DNA of 64,000 nt from Bacillus bingmayongensis (lineage in GTDB: Bacteria > Bacillota > Bacilli > Bacillales > Bacillaceae_G), in the NCBI RefSeq assembly GCF_000299035.1, contig NZ_JH921518.1, positions 656,439 to 720,438 on the forward strand, given 5' to 3'. Positions within the stretch are counted from its first letter, which is position 1, and the number at the start of each line of letters is the position of its first letter. The position numbers and the translations under genes were made by a program. The notes beneath the pieces are model-generated. The model had not been told where the DNA came from. It was given only the letters and a program-made list of their open reading frames with translations, and did no database searches. Below are positions 18,839 through 27,312 of this stretch, piece after piece.

Positions 18839-18867
18839 ATGAGCAGGGTTATTTTAACCCTGCTCAT
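18839..18867. terminator. Hairpin after nrdE
   Basis: ATGAGCAGGGTTA and TAACCCTGCTCAT form a perfect 13-bp stem with a TTT loop. No T-run follows on either strand, so it is more likely a processing or stability hairpin than a true terminator. Confidence 0.45.
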
Positions 18868-18922
18868 ACCGTTGTACTTTTATTCTAGAAGTGGGTTATT
18901 GAATTTGTATAGCAGTACATCA

Positions 18923-21007
18923 TCAAACCGTACAAGCTACACACTCTTCCACGCTTAACTTACGTGTTCTTGTATAATACAAGCTCTTCAGACCTTTTTT
19001 ATGTGCATAGATATAATAACGTGCTAATTCACGAGTAGAAATATCGCTATTTACATACAGAATTGTACTAATTCCTTGATCAATATGCTCTTGAATTTCT
19101 GCGATTAGATCAATTAATTTAAACTGATTCATATCGTAAGAAGATTTATAATACCAGAATGTATCTTTTGATAAATATGGCATTGGATAGTATGTTGTCG
19201 CATTTGCATACGTTCTTGATTCGATTTGACTCACGATTGGCATTACGCTTGAAGTTGCATTTTGAACGTAACTGATCGATTGTGTCGGAGCGATGGCTAA
19301 ACGATATGAGTTGTATAAACCGTTCTTCTGTACTTCTTCTTTTAGACTTGTCCAATCTTCTTTTGTTGGAATATAGATTCCTTCAAATAACTGCTGTACT
19401 TTCTCCGTTACAGGACTGTAATCTGTTGTCTCATACTTTTCAAAGTATGTGCCGTTTGCATAATCCGACTTATCGAAGTCTTTAAATGTTTCGCCCTTTT
19501 CTTTCGCAATTCCCATACTCTTTTCAATAGAGTAGTAATTTAACATCATAAAGAATGTACGAACAAATTCTTTTGCTTCTGCACTTTCATAAGCAATTTT
19601 ATTTTTCGCTAAATATCCGTGTAAATTCATTGCACCAAGTCCAACTGAATGAAGCTCATCATTTGCTTTTTTTACAGTTGGTGCGTTCGGAATAATAGTC
19701 ATATCAGAAACAGCTGTTAAAGCTTCCATTCCTGCATGAACCGCTTCACGAATTTCCTTATTCTCCATTACGTTTACAATGTTTAATGATCCTAAGTTAC
19801 AGTTAATATCACGACGGATAATGTCATCTGTACCGTAGTCATTGATTTCGGATGTTTCTTGTAGTTGGAAAATTTCTGTGCAGAGATTCGACATCTTCAC
19901 AGTTCCAATATCCTTTAATGGGTGTTGCTTATTCGCATTTGATTTAAACATTAAGTATGGATAACCAGACTCAAGCTGAATCATTGCAATTTTAATGAGC
20001 ATATCACGCGCACTAATATCAAGTGGCTTCTTTTTCACTTTCGGATTGCTCATCAGTTCATCGTACATTTCGTCGATATCTATATCGTCTAAATGTTTTC
20101 CGTACTCTTTATACACTGTATATGGTGCGAAAACATGGAATGGTTCATTTTTCTCAGCAAGCTCAAAGAACTTACTTGGAACGATAATACCGATTGATAG
20201 AGACTGAATACGGCTCTTCTCGTCGGCATTTATTTTTTTGGTATCAAGGAATTCAATAATATCCCAATGGAAAATGTTTAAATATACTGCACCGGCACCT
20301 TTTCGTTGGCCCAACTGATTCGCATATGAAAACGAATCTTCAAGTAGTTTCATAACTGGTACAACACCGCTTGCTGCGTTATCGATGCCTTTAATTTGCT
20401 CACCGCGTGCACGTAGCTTAGAAAGGTTTAAAGCTACTCCTCCACCAATTTTCGATAGCTGCATCGCCGTATTAATATTAAATCCAATTGAATTTAAGCT
20501 ATCATCCATCTCTAACAAGAAACAAGACACCATTTCTCCTCTTCTGCTTCTTCCCGCATTCAAAAAGGTTGGTGTCGCTGGTTGGTAGTTTTGTTTTACG
20601 ATCATGCTTGCAAATTGTTTTGCTTTGTTAACATCGCCGCGTCCTAAGTATAATGACACAATTGATACACGATCTTCGTAGCTTTCTAAGTATTGTTTTT
20701 GATCATTTGTTTTTAACGCATAATCCTTATAAAACTTAGATGCCGCCATATAAGATTGAAACGTGAAGTTTTCACCGTATGCAACGTTGTATACTTCCTC
20801 TACTTCCTCCAACTTATACTCGTCCAGAACGTTGTAATAGTAGTCATGTTCATTCATATACTCAATTCGCTCTGCCACGCTCTCAAAATGAACGGTATTC
20901 GCTCTCGCTTCTTCCATAAAGACTTCTAATGCTTCTTTATCTTTATGCAGCTGATAGAAACCGTCTTGCATTTGCGTGATTTCATTATTCAGTTCAATGT
21001 GTCGCAA
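18923..21007 (-). CDS. nrdE: Class Ib ribonucleotide reductase alpha subunit NrdE
   Basis: 694 residues without an ATP-cone, as expected for class Ib. The redox cysteines sit in EMVSCFLLEM and NCNLGSLN, and the C-terminal shuttle pair is CVAC. It reduces ribonucleoside diphosphates with NrdF and is re-reduced by NrdH/thioredoxin. Its start overlaps nrdI by 14 bases. The coding sequence is continuous; no group I intron interrupts it, although introns are known in nrdE of some B. cereus group strains. Confidence 0.97.
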   Translation of the reverse strand: MRHIELNNEITQMQDGFYQLHKDKEALEVFMEEARANTVHFESVAERIEYMNEHDYYYNVLDEYKLEEVEEVYNVAYGENFTFQSYMAASKFYKDYALKTNDQKQYLESYEDRVSIVSLYLGRGDVNKAKQFASMIVKQNYQPATPTFLNAGRSRRGEMVSCFLLEMDDSLNSIGFNINTAMQLSKIGGGVALNLSKLRARGEQIKGIDNAASGVVPVMKLLEDSFSYANQLGQRKGAGAVYLNIFHWDIIEFLDTKKINADEKSRIQSLSIGIIVPSKFFELAEKNEPFHVFAPYTVYKEYGKHLDDIDIDEMYDELMSNPKVKKKPLDISARDMLIKIAMIQLESGYPYLMFKSNANKQHPLKDIGTVKMSNLCTEIFQLQETSEINDYGTDDIIRRDINCNLGSLNIVNVMENKEIREAVHAGMEALTAVSDMTIIPNAPTVKKANDELHSVGLGAMNLHGYLAKNKIAYESAEAKEFVRTFFMMLNYYSIEKSMGIAKEKGETFKDFDKSDYANGTYFEKYETTDYSPVTEKVQQLFEGIYIPTKEDWTSLKEEVQKNGLYNSYRLAIAPTQSISYVQNATSSVMPIVSQIESRTYANATTYYPMPYLSKDTFWYYKSSYDMNQFKLIDLIAEIQEHIDQGISTILYVNSDISTRELARYYIYAHKKGLKSLYYTRTRKLSVEECVACTV

Positions 21008-21353
21008 TCTCCCGCACCCTTTCTTTAAAATATTCTACATCTTTATTTGTTCCAGATAACTCGAATTTTGATACAATCGGTACTTCGTATCTGGTTGAGA
21101 TTTTATCTGCACTTGCCCCGAACATATCTCCCCAGTTGCGATTGCCACTTGCAGATACGCCTTTTAAATTTGCATTATTGCGCTCTAAAAATTCTAAAAC
21201 ACGTTCCGGCACATTTCCAAAACCTGTTGTATACGTAATAAGAACAAAATCTTCGTCTAATACAAGATCCTCATTGATTTGAACGGCCGGCATATTTAAT
21301 TTGTGGATGAAACGTTTCACGTTTCCTGTCATAGAATCATATGCAACCAACAT
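20994..21353 (-). CDS. nrdI: Flavodoxin-like NrdI
   Basis: 119 residues from the ATG at 21353 after GGGAGGG; the longer frame upstream has no ribosome site. It has the FMN-binding pattern AYDSMTGNVKRF, TYTTGFGNVPERV and SGNRNWGDMF of NrdI, which supplies oxidant for manganese cofactor assembly in NrdF. First gene of the nrdIEF operon. Confidence 0.95.
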   Translation of the reverse strand: MLVAYDSMTGNVKRFIHKLNMPAVQINEDLVLDEDFVLITYTTGFGNVPERVLEFLERNNANLKGVSASGNRNWGDMFGASADKISTRYEVPIVSKFELSGTNKDVEYFKERVREIATH

Positions 21354-21402
21354 TTCCGACCCTCCCTTTCTTTCTATAATATCTAGATGCCGTTTCATGA
21401 TT

Positions 21403-21450
21403 TCCCTATATATTGTATTACGTTTCAAAACAAGACACAAGATATATGTA
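21403..21450. promoter_or_regulatory. Two NrdR boxes upstream of nrdI
   Basis: TCCCTATATATTGTAT (21403-21418) matches the NrdR consensus ACACTATATATTGTGT at 13 of 16 positions. A second, weaker box ACACAAGATATATGTA starts 32 bases away (three helical turns), the usual arrangement for NrdR. They overlap the region where the promoter must lie. Confidence 0.65.
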
Positions 21451-21902
21451 TAAATTCTTTCTTTTTTTAACTTTTACTTTTCGACATAACAAGTCGTTTT
21501 TTTTCAATACAAAGACTATGAAACAACATTCTAAAACTCATGTCAATAAAGTGCTTTTCGAAAAAGTTGTCAACGAATTTAACCATTTTCATAAAAATGT
21601 TAACAGTATGTTTTGTAAAAAACGATAAATGCTGGAGAAATTTCTTTCTCCAGCATCACACAAAAAAGAACAGACTTGAAATTGTAATCTGTTCGAAACC
21701 GGTTACACATTATTCAAATCACACAAGTAAGAAATTCTCTCCCTTGCGGATGAAACATTTATTACATCGAATACATACATATACTTTCTTTTTTGTTACA
21801 TAATAAAAAATATCATTATTAATGGAAAGGACAATTATTATGGTACACCAATTTATTTGTTAGCGTGCTGAGAATTTTAAAAGGTGGTACACAAAGCGTC
21901 AC
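21451..21902. other. Long intergenic stretch with hairpins and a T-box-like remnant
   Basis: No gene is visible here. A perfect TGCTGGAGAAA/TTTCTCCAGCA stem occurs at about 21629-21654, and a GAACAGA/TCTGTTC stem near 21668-21695. At 21870-21900 the plus strand reads AAAAGGTGGTACACAAAGCG, which resembles the antiterminator of a T-box leader that has lost its CC; no gene follows it on that strand. The seven-codon frame at 21840 is probably chance. Confidence 0.35.
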
Positions 21903-22220
21903 TCATTCGCAATGTTCAATACGTAAAATATCCTTTATAAATAAATGGTGAAAATTCTCGTCTGTATCTTGCATTGTAAAAACTGGTGCTTCTTCATCAA
22001 AATATACAACCATTCCCTCTACATATTGATTCATATGCTGAAATTTCACAGTTGCTCGAATTTTAGTTTCTTGCTCATATGCTACTTTCAATTTTTCTAT
22101 AACTTCTTTCGTACGTTTCCGTTTCTCTGGAAACATAACCATTCCTACGAATCGTTTTCCTGTGCCATCTTTCCACATATAATCCCAGTGCGGTAAAATA
22201 CCTTGTTTAAATTCTCCCAT
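21903..22220 (-). CDS. Conserved hypothetical protein, possibly YolD-like
   Basis: 105 residues, no membrane segment. The second half (KIRATVKFQHMNQYVEGMV, then FIKDILRIE) resembles the beta-rich domain of YolD-type proteins, but the YolD N-terminal signature is not clear. It lies 24 bases downstream of another small gene on the same strand, so they are likely co-transcribed. Function unknown. Confidence 0.55.
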   Translation of the reverse strand: MGEFKQGILPHWDYMWKDGTGKRFVGMVMFPEKRKRTKEVIEKLKVAYEQETKIRATVKFQHMNQYVEGMVVYFDEEAPVFTMQDTDENFHHLFIKDILRIEHCE

Positions 22221-22244
22221 AATTCTCCTCTCCTTTTCCCTCTA

Positions 22245-22439
22245 TTAAGAACGCGGTGTTTCTGTATATGTATAAATAATTTTCCCGCCGCGCTGTGCAT
22301 TCCCACTGAAATGTTTAAAATCTTCTCGATTTACTACAACCTCACGAAACGTATAAAATACATCCTTAGTTACAACATACTCTTCTATCTCTCCATTTTT
22401 CAGTTGATCTAAAATCGCATTTGCTAATTGTTTATCCAT
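22245..22439 (-). CDS. Small conserved hypothetical protein
   Basis: 64 residues from the ATG at 22439, six bases after GAGAGGTG; an upstream ATG lacks a ribosome site. It begins with a helical DKQLANAILDQLKNGEIEEY and continues with alternating strands (YVVTKDVFYTFREVVV). I do not recognise a family. It appears to be the first gene of a two-gene unit with the 105-residue protein. Confidence 0.5.
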   Translation of the reverse strand: MDKQLANAILDQLKNGEIEEYVVTKDVFYTFREVVVNREDFKHFSGNAQRGGKIIYTYTETPRS

Positions 22440-22656
22440 GTATTTCACCTCTCTGCAATATTTTATCCTATCTTCCACAAGTCGACAATGTTAAATTTTT
22501 TATATTCACAGCAAATATCATATACTAACATAACGGTTCACCCATACTGGATCTATTCGATATCCAAGATTATCTTATGAAAATTCAGAAATTGATGAAT
22601 TACTAATTGAAACTTTATTTTATGTTACAATAAGAATGACAACTAGGAGGGATAAT

Positions 22657-23235
22657 ATGATTCGGAAAGCAAAGAAGACAGATGCGAAGGTAATATCTCC
22701 TTTATTGTATAACGCTCTGCATGAAATTGCTGAAAAGATCACAGGTGCGAAGGTAGAAACAGAAGTATTGACAGGGCTTGAAACTTGGTTTTCAAAAAAA
22801 GAAAATCGACTTAGCTACGAGAACTGTTTCGTTGAAGAACAAGATGGCCAAGCAGTTGGAGTTATCGTAGCCTATCATGGCAGCCACGCAGAACAACTAG
22901 ATACCCCAATTGTAAAACACTTACGAAAAATCCATCAAGATTCATCTATTACGCTAGAAAAAGAAGCTGAGATCGATGAATATTATATTGACACATTATC
23001 CGTTTCAAGCGCATACGGCGGACGAGGTATCGGCTCAAAATTGATTCAAGCAGCAGAAAATGATGCCTATGAAAAAGGCTATGAGAAAATTGCATTACTT
23101 GTAAATTTAGAAAACAAGCGAGCTTTCTCTTTATATAAAAAACTTGGTTACCAAGAGGATAAAACAGTTATGCTTGTTGGAGAGCCATATGCTCATTTAG
23201 TGAAGCCACTATATAAAAAAGCTTTCGTTTCTTAA
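22657..23235 (+). CDS. GNAT-family N-acetyltransferase
   Basis: 192 residues from the ATG at 22657, five bases after AGGAGGG. The acetyl-CoA motif A is seen in YYIDTLSVSSAYGGRGIGSKL and motif B in LLVNLENKRAFSLYKKLGY. The substrate is unknown. It is monocistronic with a strong terminator shared with the convergent phosphatase gene. Confidence 0.85.
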   Translation: MIRKAKKTDAKVISPLLYNALHEIAEKITGAKVETEVLTGLETWFSKKENRLSYENCFVEEQDGQAVGVIVAYHGSHAEQLDTPIVKHLRKIHQDSSITLEKEAEIDEYYIDTLSVSSAYGGRGIGSKLIQAAENDAYEKGYEKIALLVNLENKRAFSLYKKLGYQEDKTVMLVGEPYAHLVKPLYKKAFVS

Positions 23236-23237
23236 CA

Positions 23238-23272
23238 AAAAAGCACACGATTCTTCATTGTAATCGTGTGCT
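23238..23272. terminator. Bidirectional terminator
   Basis: AAAAGCACACGATT and AATCGTGTGCTTTT form a 14-bp perfect stem between convergent genes. Confidence 0.85.
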
Positions 23273-23273
23273 T

Positions 23274-23876
23274 TTATGTTAAATTGGTATTTAGTATATT
23301 TCCATTCATCGCTTCATGAAATGTATAATCTGTACAACTCCATGGTTTCCTATGAAAAATAGGGGGCCCAGACCATCCTCTAGCACGCAGCTCAGCTCCA
23401 ATCATCGTATTAAAATAACTGTGCCCTATGAGCGCAATATGTCCATGAACTAAAGCATATCCAACTAACTTATCAACTGCCTGCTTCGCTCTTCCTTGCG
23501 CTTCACGATAAGACTCAACACCTTTAGAATATCCAATCACCCATAATGTGCGCCCAATAAATGTCCATATTTCAGGTTTACACTTCACCCATTTCGGAAC
23601 AAAGAAGCTAGATGGTACTTCTGCCTCTCGGAAAAGAGAATTTTGTATAAAAGAAAGGGAATTTGTTAATTCTGCAGCTGACTGTACTGCACGTTTTTGA
23701 TTACTCGTTACAATAAGCTTTGCAGATTCAATTGCTTCAACCGTTTCAATTGGTATGTCTGTACTTTTTTTCATGCCGTCTAAATCGTACCGCTCCACCC
23801 AGTTACGAAACGATGATACTGTCATTGGTTCTGTAACATTGTTTAAGCAACCGTGACGAATAAAAGAAATTCGCAT
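23274..23876 (-). CDS. Histidine phosphatase superfamily protein
   Basis: 200 residues from the ATG that begins MRISFIRHG; the RHG motif carries the phospho-accepting His and the second catalytic His is in ALIGHSYFN. A longer frame has no ribosome site, whereas GGGGAG precedes this ATG by eight bases. The middle is divergent from phosphoglycerate mutases, and the substrate cannot be named. Confidence 0.8.
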   Translation of the reverse strand: MRISFIRHGCLNNVTEPMTVSSFRNWVERYDLDGMKKSTDIPIETVEAIESAKLIVTSNQKRAVQSAAELTNSLSFIQNSLFREAEVPSSFFVPKWVKCKPEIWTFIGRTLWVIGYSKGVESYREAQGRAKQAVDKLVGYALVHGHIALIGHSYFNTMIGAELRARGWSGPPIFHRKPWSCTDYTFHEAMNGNILNTNLT

Positions 23877-23970
23877 CTTCTTCACTCCCCATTTCCCGTT
23901 CATCACCTATATTATTATGCACTTTCTCTTATTGTCATCATACCATGGAGAAAGAGAAAGGCATACTTCC

Positions 23971-24129
23971 TTACATATCTGCACCGCTCTCATGAGTAAT
24001 AGAAGCATGTACACCATCTAATCCATCAAAATATGTACCTGTTTCATGGCTCCGAATTATTTTTAATTGCTTATATGAAAATAAGAATAAAAAAATCATT
24101 ATAACACTTCCGACAATTTTAAGTACCAT
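23971..24129 (-). CDS. Small single-span membrane protein
   Basis: A 52-residue frame, too short for usual gene calling: an N-terminal hydrophobic segment (VGSVIMIFLFLFSY) followed by a polar tail ending HASITHESGADM. A GGGGGCGG ribosome-like site stands before the ATG. It is alone between two genes, with AT-rich flanks. The amphipathic layout suggests a real small membrane protein, but I recognise no family. Confidence 0.45.
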   Translation of the reverse strand: MVLKIVGSVIMIFLFLFSYKQLKIIRSHETGTYFDGLDGVHASITHESGADM

Positions 24130-24360
24130 TTTTACCGCCCCCAATTTATTATACCCCTATATACTGATATAAGCACTTCTTTATCCATTCCCTCTCCTAC
24201 AACAGAAAAATACTTTATACATATCTTACGAAAAATGACTATTTTTTGAAATTTTATCATGGAAACATTTACAAACAGGGGAATATAGTTCAAAATAAAG
24301 GGAAATAAAAAAGAACGAACTTGTTCTTTTTTGGTAAAACTGTAACAAGGAGAGTTGCTT

Positions 24361-24546
24361 ATGAAAATCGCAGAAACTGGAGATATTATCGAATTTAAAG
24401 GTGGAATGCAAGGCCGTGTTCAAAAAGTAAATAAAAACTCCGTTATTGTCGATATAACAATCATGGAGAATTTTAGAGAACTAGATATGGAACCTCTTAC
24501 AGTTGTAAATCACAAAAACTATACAGTTATCAATCAACATGCATAA
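24361..24546 (+). CDS. YkvS-family (DUF2187) protein
   Basis: 61 residues from the ATG six bases after AAGGAGAG. The sequence KIAETGDIIEFKGGMQGRV, then NSVIVDITIMEN, then VVNHKNYTVI is that of B. subtilis YkvS, a small SH3-like beta-barrel of unknown role. It ends at a bidirectional terminator shared with queF. Confidence 0.85.
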   Translation: MKIAETGDIIEFKGGMQGRVQKVNKNSVIVDITIMENFRELDMEPLTVVNHKNYTVINQHA

Positions 24547-24552
24547 TATAAT

Positions 24553-24593
24553 AGAAAAAAAGGATCTGTATGATACATACAAATCCTTTTTTT
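24553..24593. terminator. Bidirectional terminator between ykvS-like gene and queF
   Basis: AAAAAAAGGAT and ATCCTTTTTTT arms extended by TGTATG/ACATACA pairing; A-run before and T-run after on both strands. Confidence 0.8.
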
Positions 24594-24594
24594 A

Positions 24595-25092
24595 TTAACG
24601 ATTATCGATTGTTTCAGGGTATAAATCGTGATTCATCATGCGATATTCTGCCATTTTTTCATATTTTGTACCAGGACGACCATAATTACAATATGGATCA
24701 ATCGAGATACCACCACGTGGTGTAAATTTCCCCCACACTTCAATATAACGTGGGTCCATTAATTTAATTAAATCATTCATAATAACATTCATACAATCTT
24801 CATGAAAATCCCCATGGTTACGGAAACTAAATAAATATAATTTTAATGATTTACTCTCCACCATTTTTTGTTCTGGAATATAGCTAATATAAATCGTTGC
24901 AAAATCTGGTTGTCCTGTTTTTGGACATAAACTTGTAAATTCAGGACAGTTAAATTTTACAAAATAATCACGATTTGGATGATTATTATCAAATGTCTCT
25001 AAAATTTCTGGGCTATATTCAAATAAATATTTTGTATTTTGATTTCCAAGTAGCGTTACATCTTTTAAATCTTCGTCTAATCTTCCTGCCAT
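24595..25092 (-). CDS. queF: NADPH-dependent preQ0 reductase QueF
   Basis: 165 residues, the unimodular QueF type. The catalytic cysteine lies in [14 protein letters not shown] and the QueF family motif in [11 protein letters not shown]. It reduces 7-cyano-7-deazaguanine to preQ1 in queuosine synthesis. It is the last gene of the que operon. Confidence 0.96.
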   Translation of the reverse strand: MAGRLDEDLKDVTLLGNQNTKYLFEYSPEILETFDNNHPNRDYFVKFNCPEFTSLCPKTGQPDFATIYISYIPEQKMVESKSLKLYLFSFRNHGDFHEDCMNVIMNDLIKLMDPRYIEVWGKFTPRGGISIDPYCNYGRPGTKYEKMAEYRMMNHDLYPETIDNR

Positions 25093-25130
25093 TCTGTATA
25101 CATCCCTTCAATTCAATTCGTAAGCGTTTC

Positions 25131-25847
25131 TTATACGCCTCGCTTATTTCCCCATACTAACGCATGGAGCTGAGGTAATACTTTTGCATCATTCATCGCT
25201 TTGCACTGAACAGCTTTTTCGATGAGCCATTCATATTTTTGCAATAAATTCCTAATAAGCATCGCATCATCCACTGTTTTTGTATCATCATTTCCAACTT
25301 GTAAGAAAAATGGTACATGCGGGTAACGCTCATGCACTTTTATCGCATATTCAAAATCGTGATCATCAAACACGACGACTTTTAAACTAAAATCTTTTCC
25401 TGCTAATCTTTCAATAACAGAATCTAACATGATAAAATCTGTTTTCATCTGTGAACTTGGCGGCTTTGGCGAGATGGTTACTTCATCAATGCGCAGCAAC
25501 CATTCTTGCCATTTACTCCCCTGCGTCTCAATAGCGGTACGAATTTTCTTTTCTTGTAATAAAGACAGAAAACCATCTAAATTTTTCAATAGCACTGGAT
25601 TCCCACCTGAAATTGTTACATGCGAAAAATTTTCTCCACCAATTTCAACAAGTTCACTCCAAATTTCTTCTGGTGTCATTTGTCTAATTTGCTCTTTGGC
25701 TGATCCATCCCAAGTAAAGGCAGAATCACACCATGCGCAACTATAATCACATCCTGCTGTGCGGATGAACATCGTCTTCTGTCCAACAACCATTCCTTCA
25801 CCTTGAATGGTTGGACCGAAGATTTCTAAAACGGGGATTTTACTCAC
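25131..25847 (-). CDS. queE: 7-carboxy-7-deazaguanine synthase QueE (radical SAM)
   Basis: 238 residues with the cluster motif CDYSCAWC near the N-terminus and GEGMVVGQKTMFIRTAGC before it. It ring-contracts carboxytetrahydropterin to 7-carboxy-7-deazaguanine using SAM and a 4Fe-4S cluster. Its start overlaps the end of queD by eight bases. Confidence 0.95.
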   Translation of the reverse strand: MSKIPVLEIFGPTIQGEGMVVGQKTMFIRTAGCDYSCAWCDSAFTWDGSAKEQIRQMTPEEIWSELVEIGGENFSHVTISGGNPVLLKNLDGFLSLLQEKKIRTAIETQGSKWQEWLLRIDEVTISPKPPSSQMKTDFIMLDSVIERLAGKDFSLKVVVFDDHDFEYAIKVHERYPHVPFFLQVGNDDTKTVDDAMLIRNLLQKYEWLIEKAVQCKAMNDAKVLPQLHALVWGNKRGV

Positions 25848-26334
25848 CGATCATCCACTCCCGTCTGACTTCCGCATAACTTATTGGTGTTTCAAATAGA
25901 CGAACAAATTCAACACGTGCCCCCTTGTATTCATTAGCACGATTCTCTTTTGTAAGTGCTTCAGCCATCTTTTCATAAATCCAAACGACCATATTTTCAG
26001 CCGTCGTATTCATCGCTGGTAATGTTTCATTTAAATAACGATGATCTAAATAAATTTCAATTTCATTCTTCCAAATTTCTTTTATATCTCCAAAGTCAAT
26101 AGCAAGTCCAATCTCATTCACATAACCACTAATACCAAACACAACTTTATATGTGTGACCATGTAAATTTTTACATTTCCCTTCATAACAGTGCAAATGA
26201 TGCGCTGCATCAAATGTAAATTCCTTACTTACCATCACTCGTTTATTATGATATTTCAGTTGTTCACGTTGAATGTCCTTGTCCACTTTTTGTAAATTTT
26301 CTACAATGCGAAATCCAAAAAAATTCTGTTCCAT
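25840..26334 (-). CDS. queD: 6-carboxytetrahydropterin synthase QueD
   Basis: 164 residues. Zinc-binding histidines are seen in FDAAHHLHCYEGKCKNLHGHTY and the catalytic region follows. It makes 6-carboxytetrahydropterin from dihydroneopterin triphosphate. The start overlaps the queC stop by one base; N-terminal length is slightly longer than the usual B. subtilis form. Confidence 0.94.
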   Translation of the reverse strand: MEQNFFGFRIVENLQKVDKDIQREQLKYHNKRVMVSKEFTFDAAHHLHCYEGKCKNLHGHTYKVVFGISGYVNEIGLAIDFGDIKEIWKNEIEIYLDHRYLNETLPAMNTTAENMVVWIYEKMAEALTKENRANEYKGARVEFVRLFETPISYAEVRREWMIGE

Positions 26335-27005
26335 TATATATTCGCTCCTTCGCGTTCTTGTAAATACGTATCTAAACCTGCTTTACGAAGTTTACAAGCT
26401 GGACATTCACCGCAGCCATCACCAATTATTCCGTTATAACATGTTAATGTTTTTTCTCTAACAAACTCGAATGCACCAAGTTCATCTGACAATTTCCATG
26501 TTTCTGCTTTATCAATCCACATCAGTGGTGTATGAATAACAAATGGATAATCCATAGATAAATTTAAAGTAACGTTTAACGATTTCACAAATACATCACG
26601 GCAATCAGGATAACCGCTAAAATCAGTTTCACATACGCCCGTTACAATATGACGTGCTCCAACTTGTTTTGCTAGCACAGCTGCAAATGATAAGAATAGT
26701 AAATTCCGTCCATCTACAAATGTTGATGGCAATTTACCTTCTTCATGTGTAATCTCCATATCCGTTCTCGTTAACGCATTTGGAGCAAGTTGATTTAATA
26801 AGCTCATATCAAGTACTGTGTGTTTAATTCCTAACTCTTTCGCAATGTCAGCCGCACAATCAATTTCTAACTTATGACGTTGGTTATAATTAAACGTCAC
26901 CGCTTCTACTTCTGCAAACTGCTGCATTGCCCAAAATAAACATGTTGTACTATCTTGGCCACCACTAAAAACGACAACTGCTTTTTCTTTTTTCATCTCA
27001 CTCAT
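26334..27005 (-). CDS. queC: 7-cyano-7-deazaguanine synthase QueC
   Basis: 223 residues with the PP-loop [10 protein letters not shown] and the zinc site [10 protein letters not shown]. It converts carboxydeazaguanine to preQ0 with ATP and ammonia. First gene of queCDEF, controlled by the preQ1 riboswitch just upstream. Confidence 0.97.
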   Translation of the reverse strand: MSEMKKEKAVVVFSGGQDSTTCLFWAMQQFAEVEAVTFNYNQRHKLEIDCAADIAKELGIKHTVLDMSLLNQLAPNALTRTDMEITHEEGKLPSTFVDGRNLLFLSFAAVLAKQVGARHIVTGVCETDFSGYPDCRDVFVKSLNVTLNLSMDYPFVIHTPLMWIDKAETWKLSDELGAFEFVREKTLTCYNGIIGDGCGECPACKLRKAGLDTYLQEREGANI

Positions 27006-27052
27006 TCTCCTTCTCTACTACGAATAAGAAGAAAGAACGTTCTTGAACTGTC

Positions 27053-27130
27053 ACAATAAAAAAACAAAACAATACCTAAGGATATTGTTGTTTCCATAGT
27101 TTTTTATAGAGGGAGTTCGCGAACCTCTCC
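27053..27130 (-). ncRNA. preQ1-I riboswitch with terminator expression platform
   Basis: On the minus strand the aptamer starts GGAGAGGTTC and closes CCCTCTATAAAAAACTA, with P1 pairing of GAGAGG/CCCTC and the A-rich tail that defines preQ1-I. Directly downstream, an ACAATA...TATTGT hairpin precedes a long T-run and ends before queC. Binding of preQ1 should favour termination and shut off queCDEF. Confidence 0.93.
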
Positions 27131-27312
27131 CATGTTATACATGGAATTTCTTCTTTCATTGACAACACATATTGTAACATACTGTATCTCTCTCGGAAAA
27201 ACTTCTGATTTTTCTGTTTTTTGATGGAATTCAGATTCATTTTCTTGTATTTTAATAGTATGATTATACTTAATTAATACCATACACATGAGAATAGCGA
27301 GGGGGCATAAAA

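Noticed and set aside
18923-21007. Group I intron in nrdE
   Set aside because: The reading frame is uninterrupted and all redox motifs are present.
27104-27289. 61-codon frame on the minus strand upstream of queC
   Set aside because: It runs through the preQ1 aptamer and has no convincing ribosome site.
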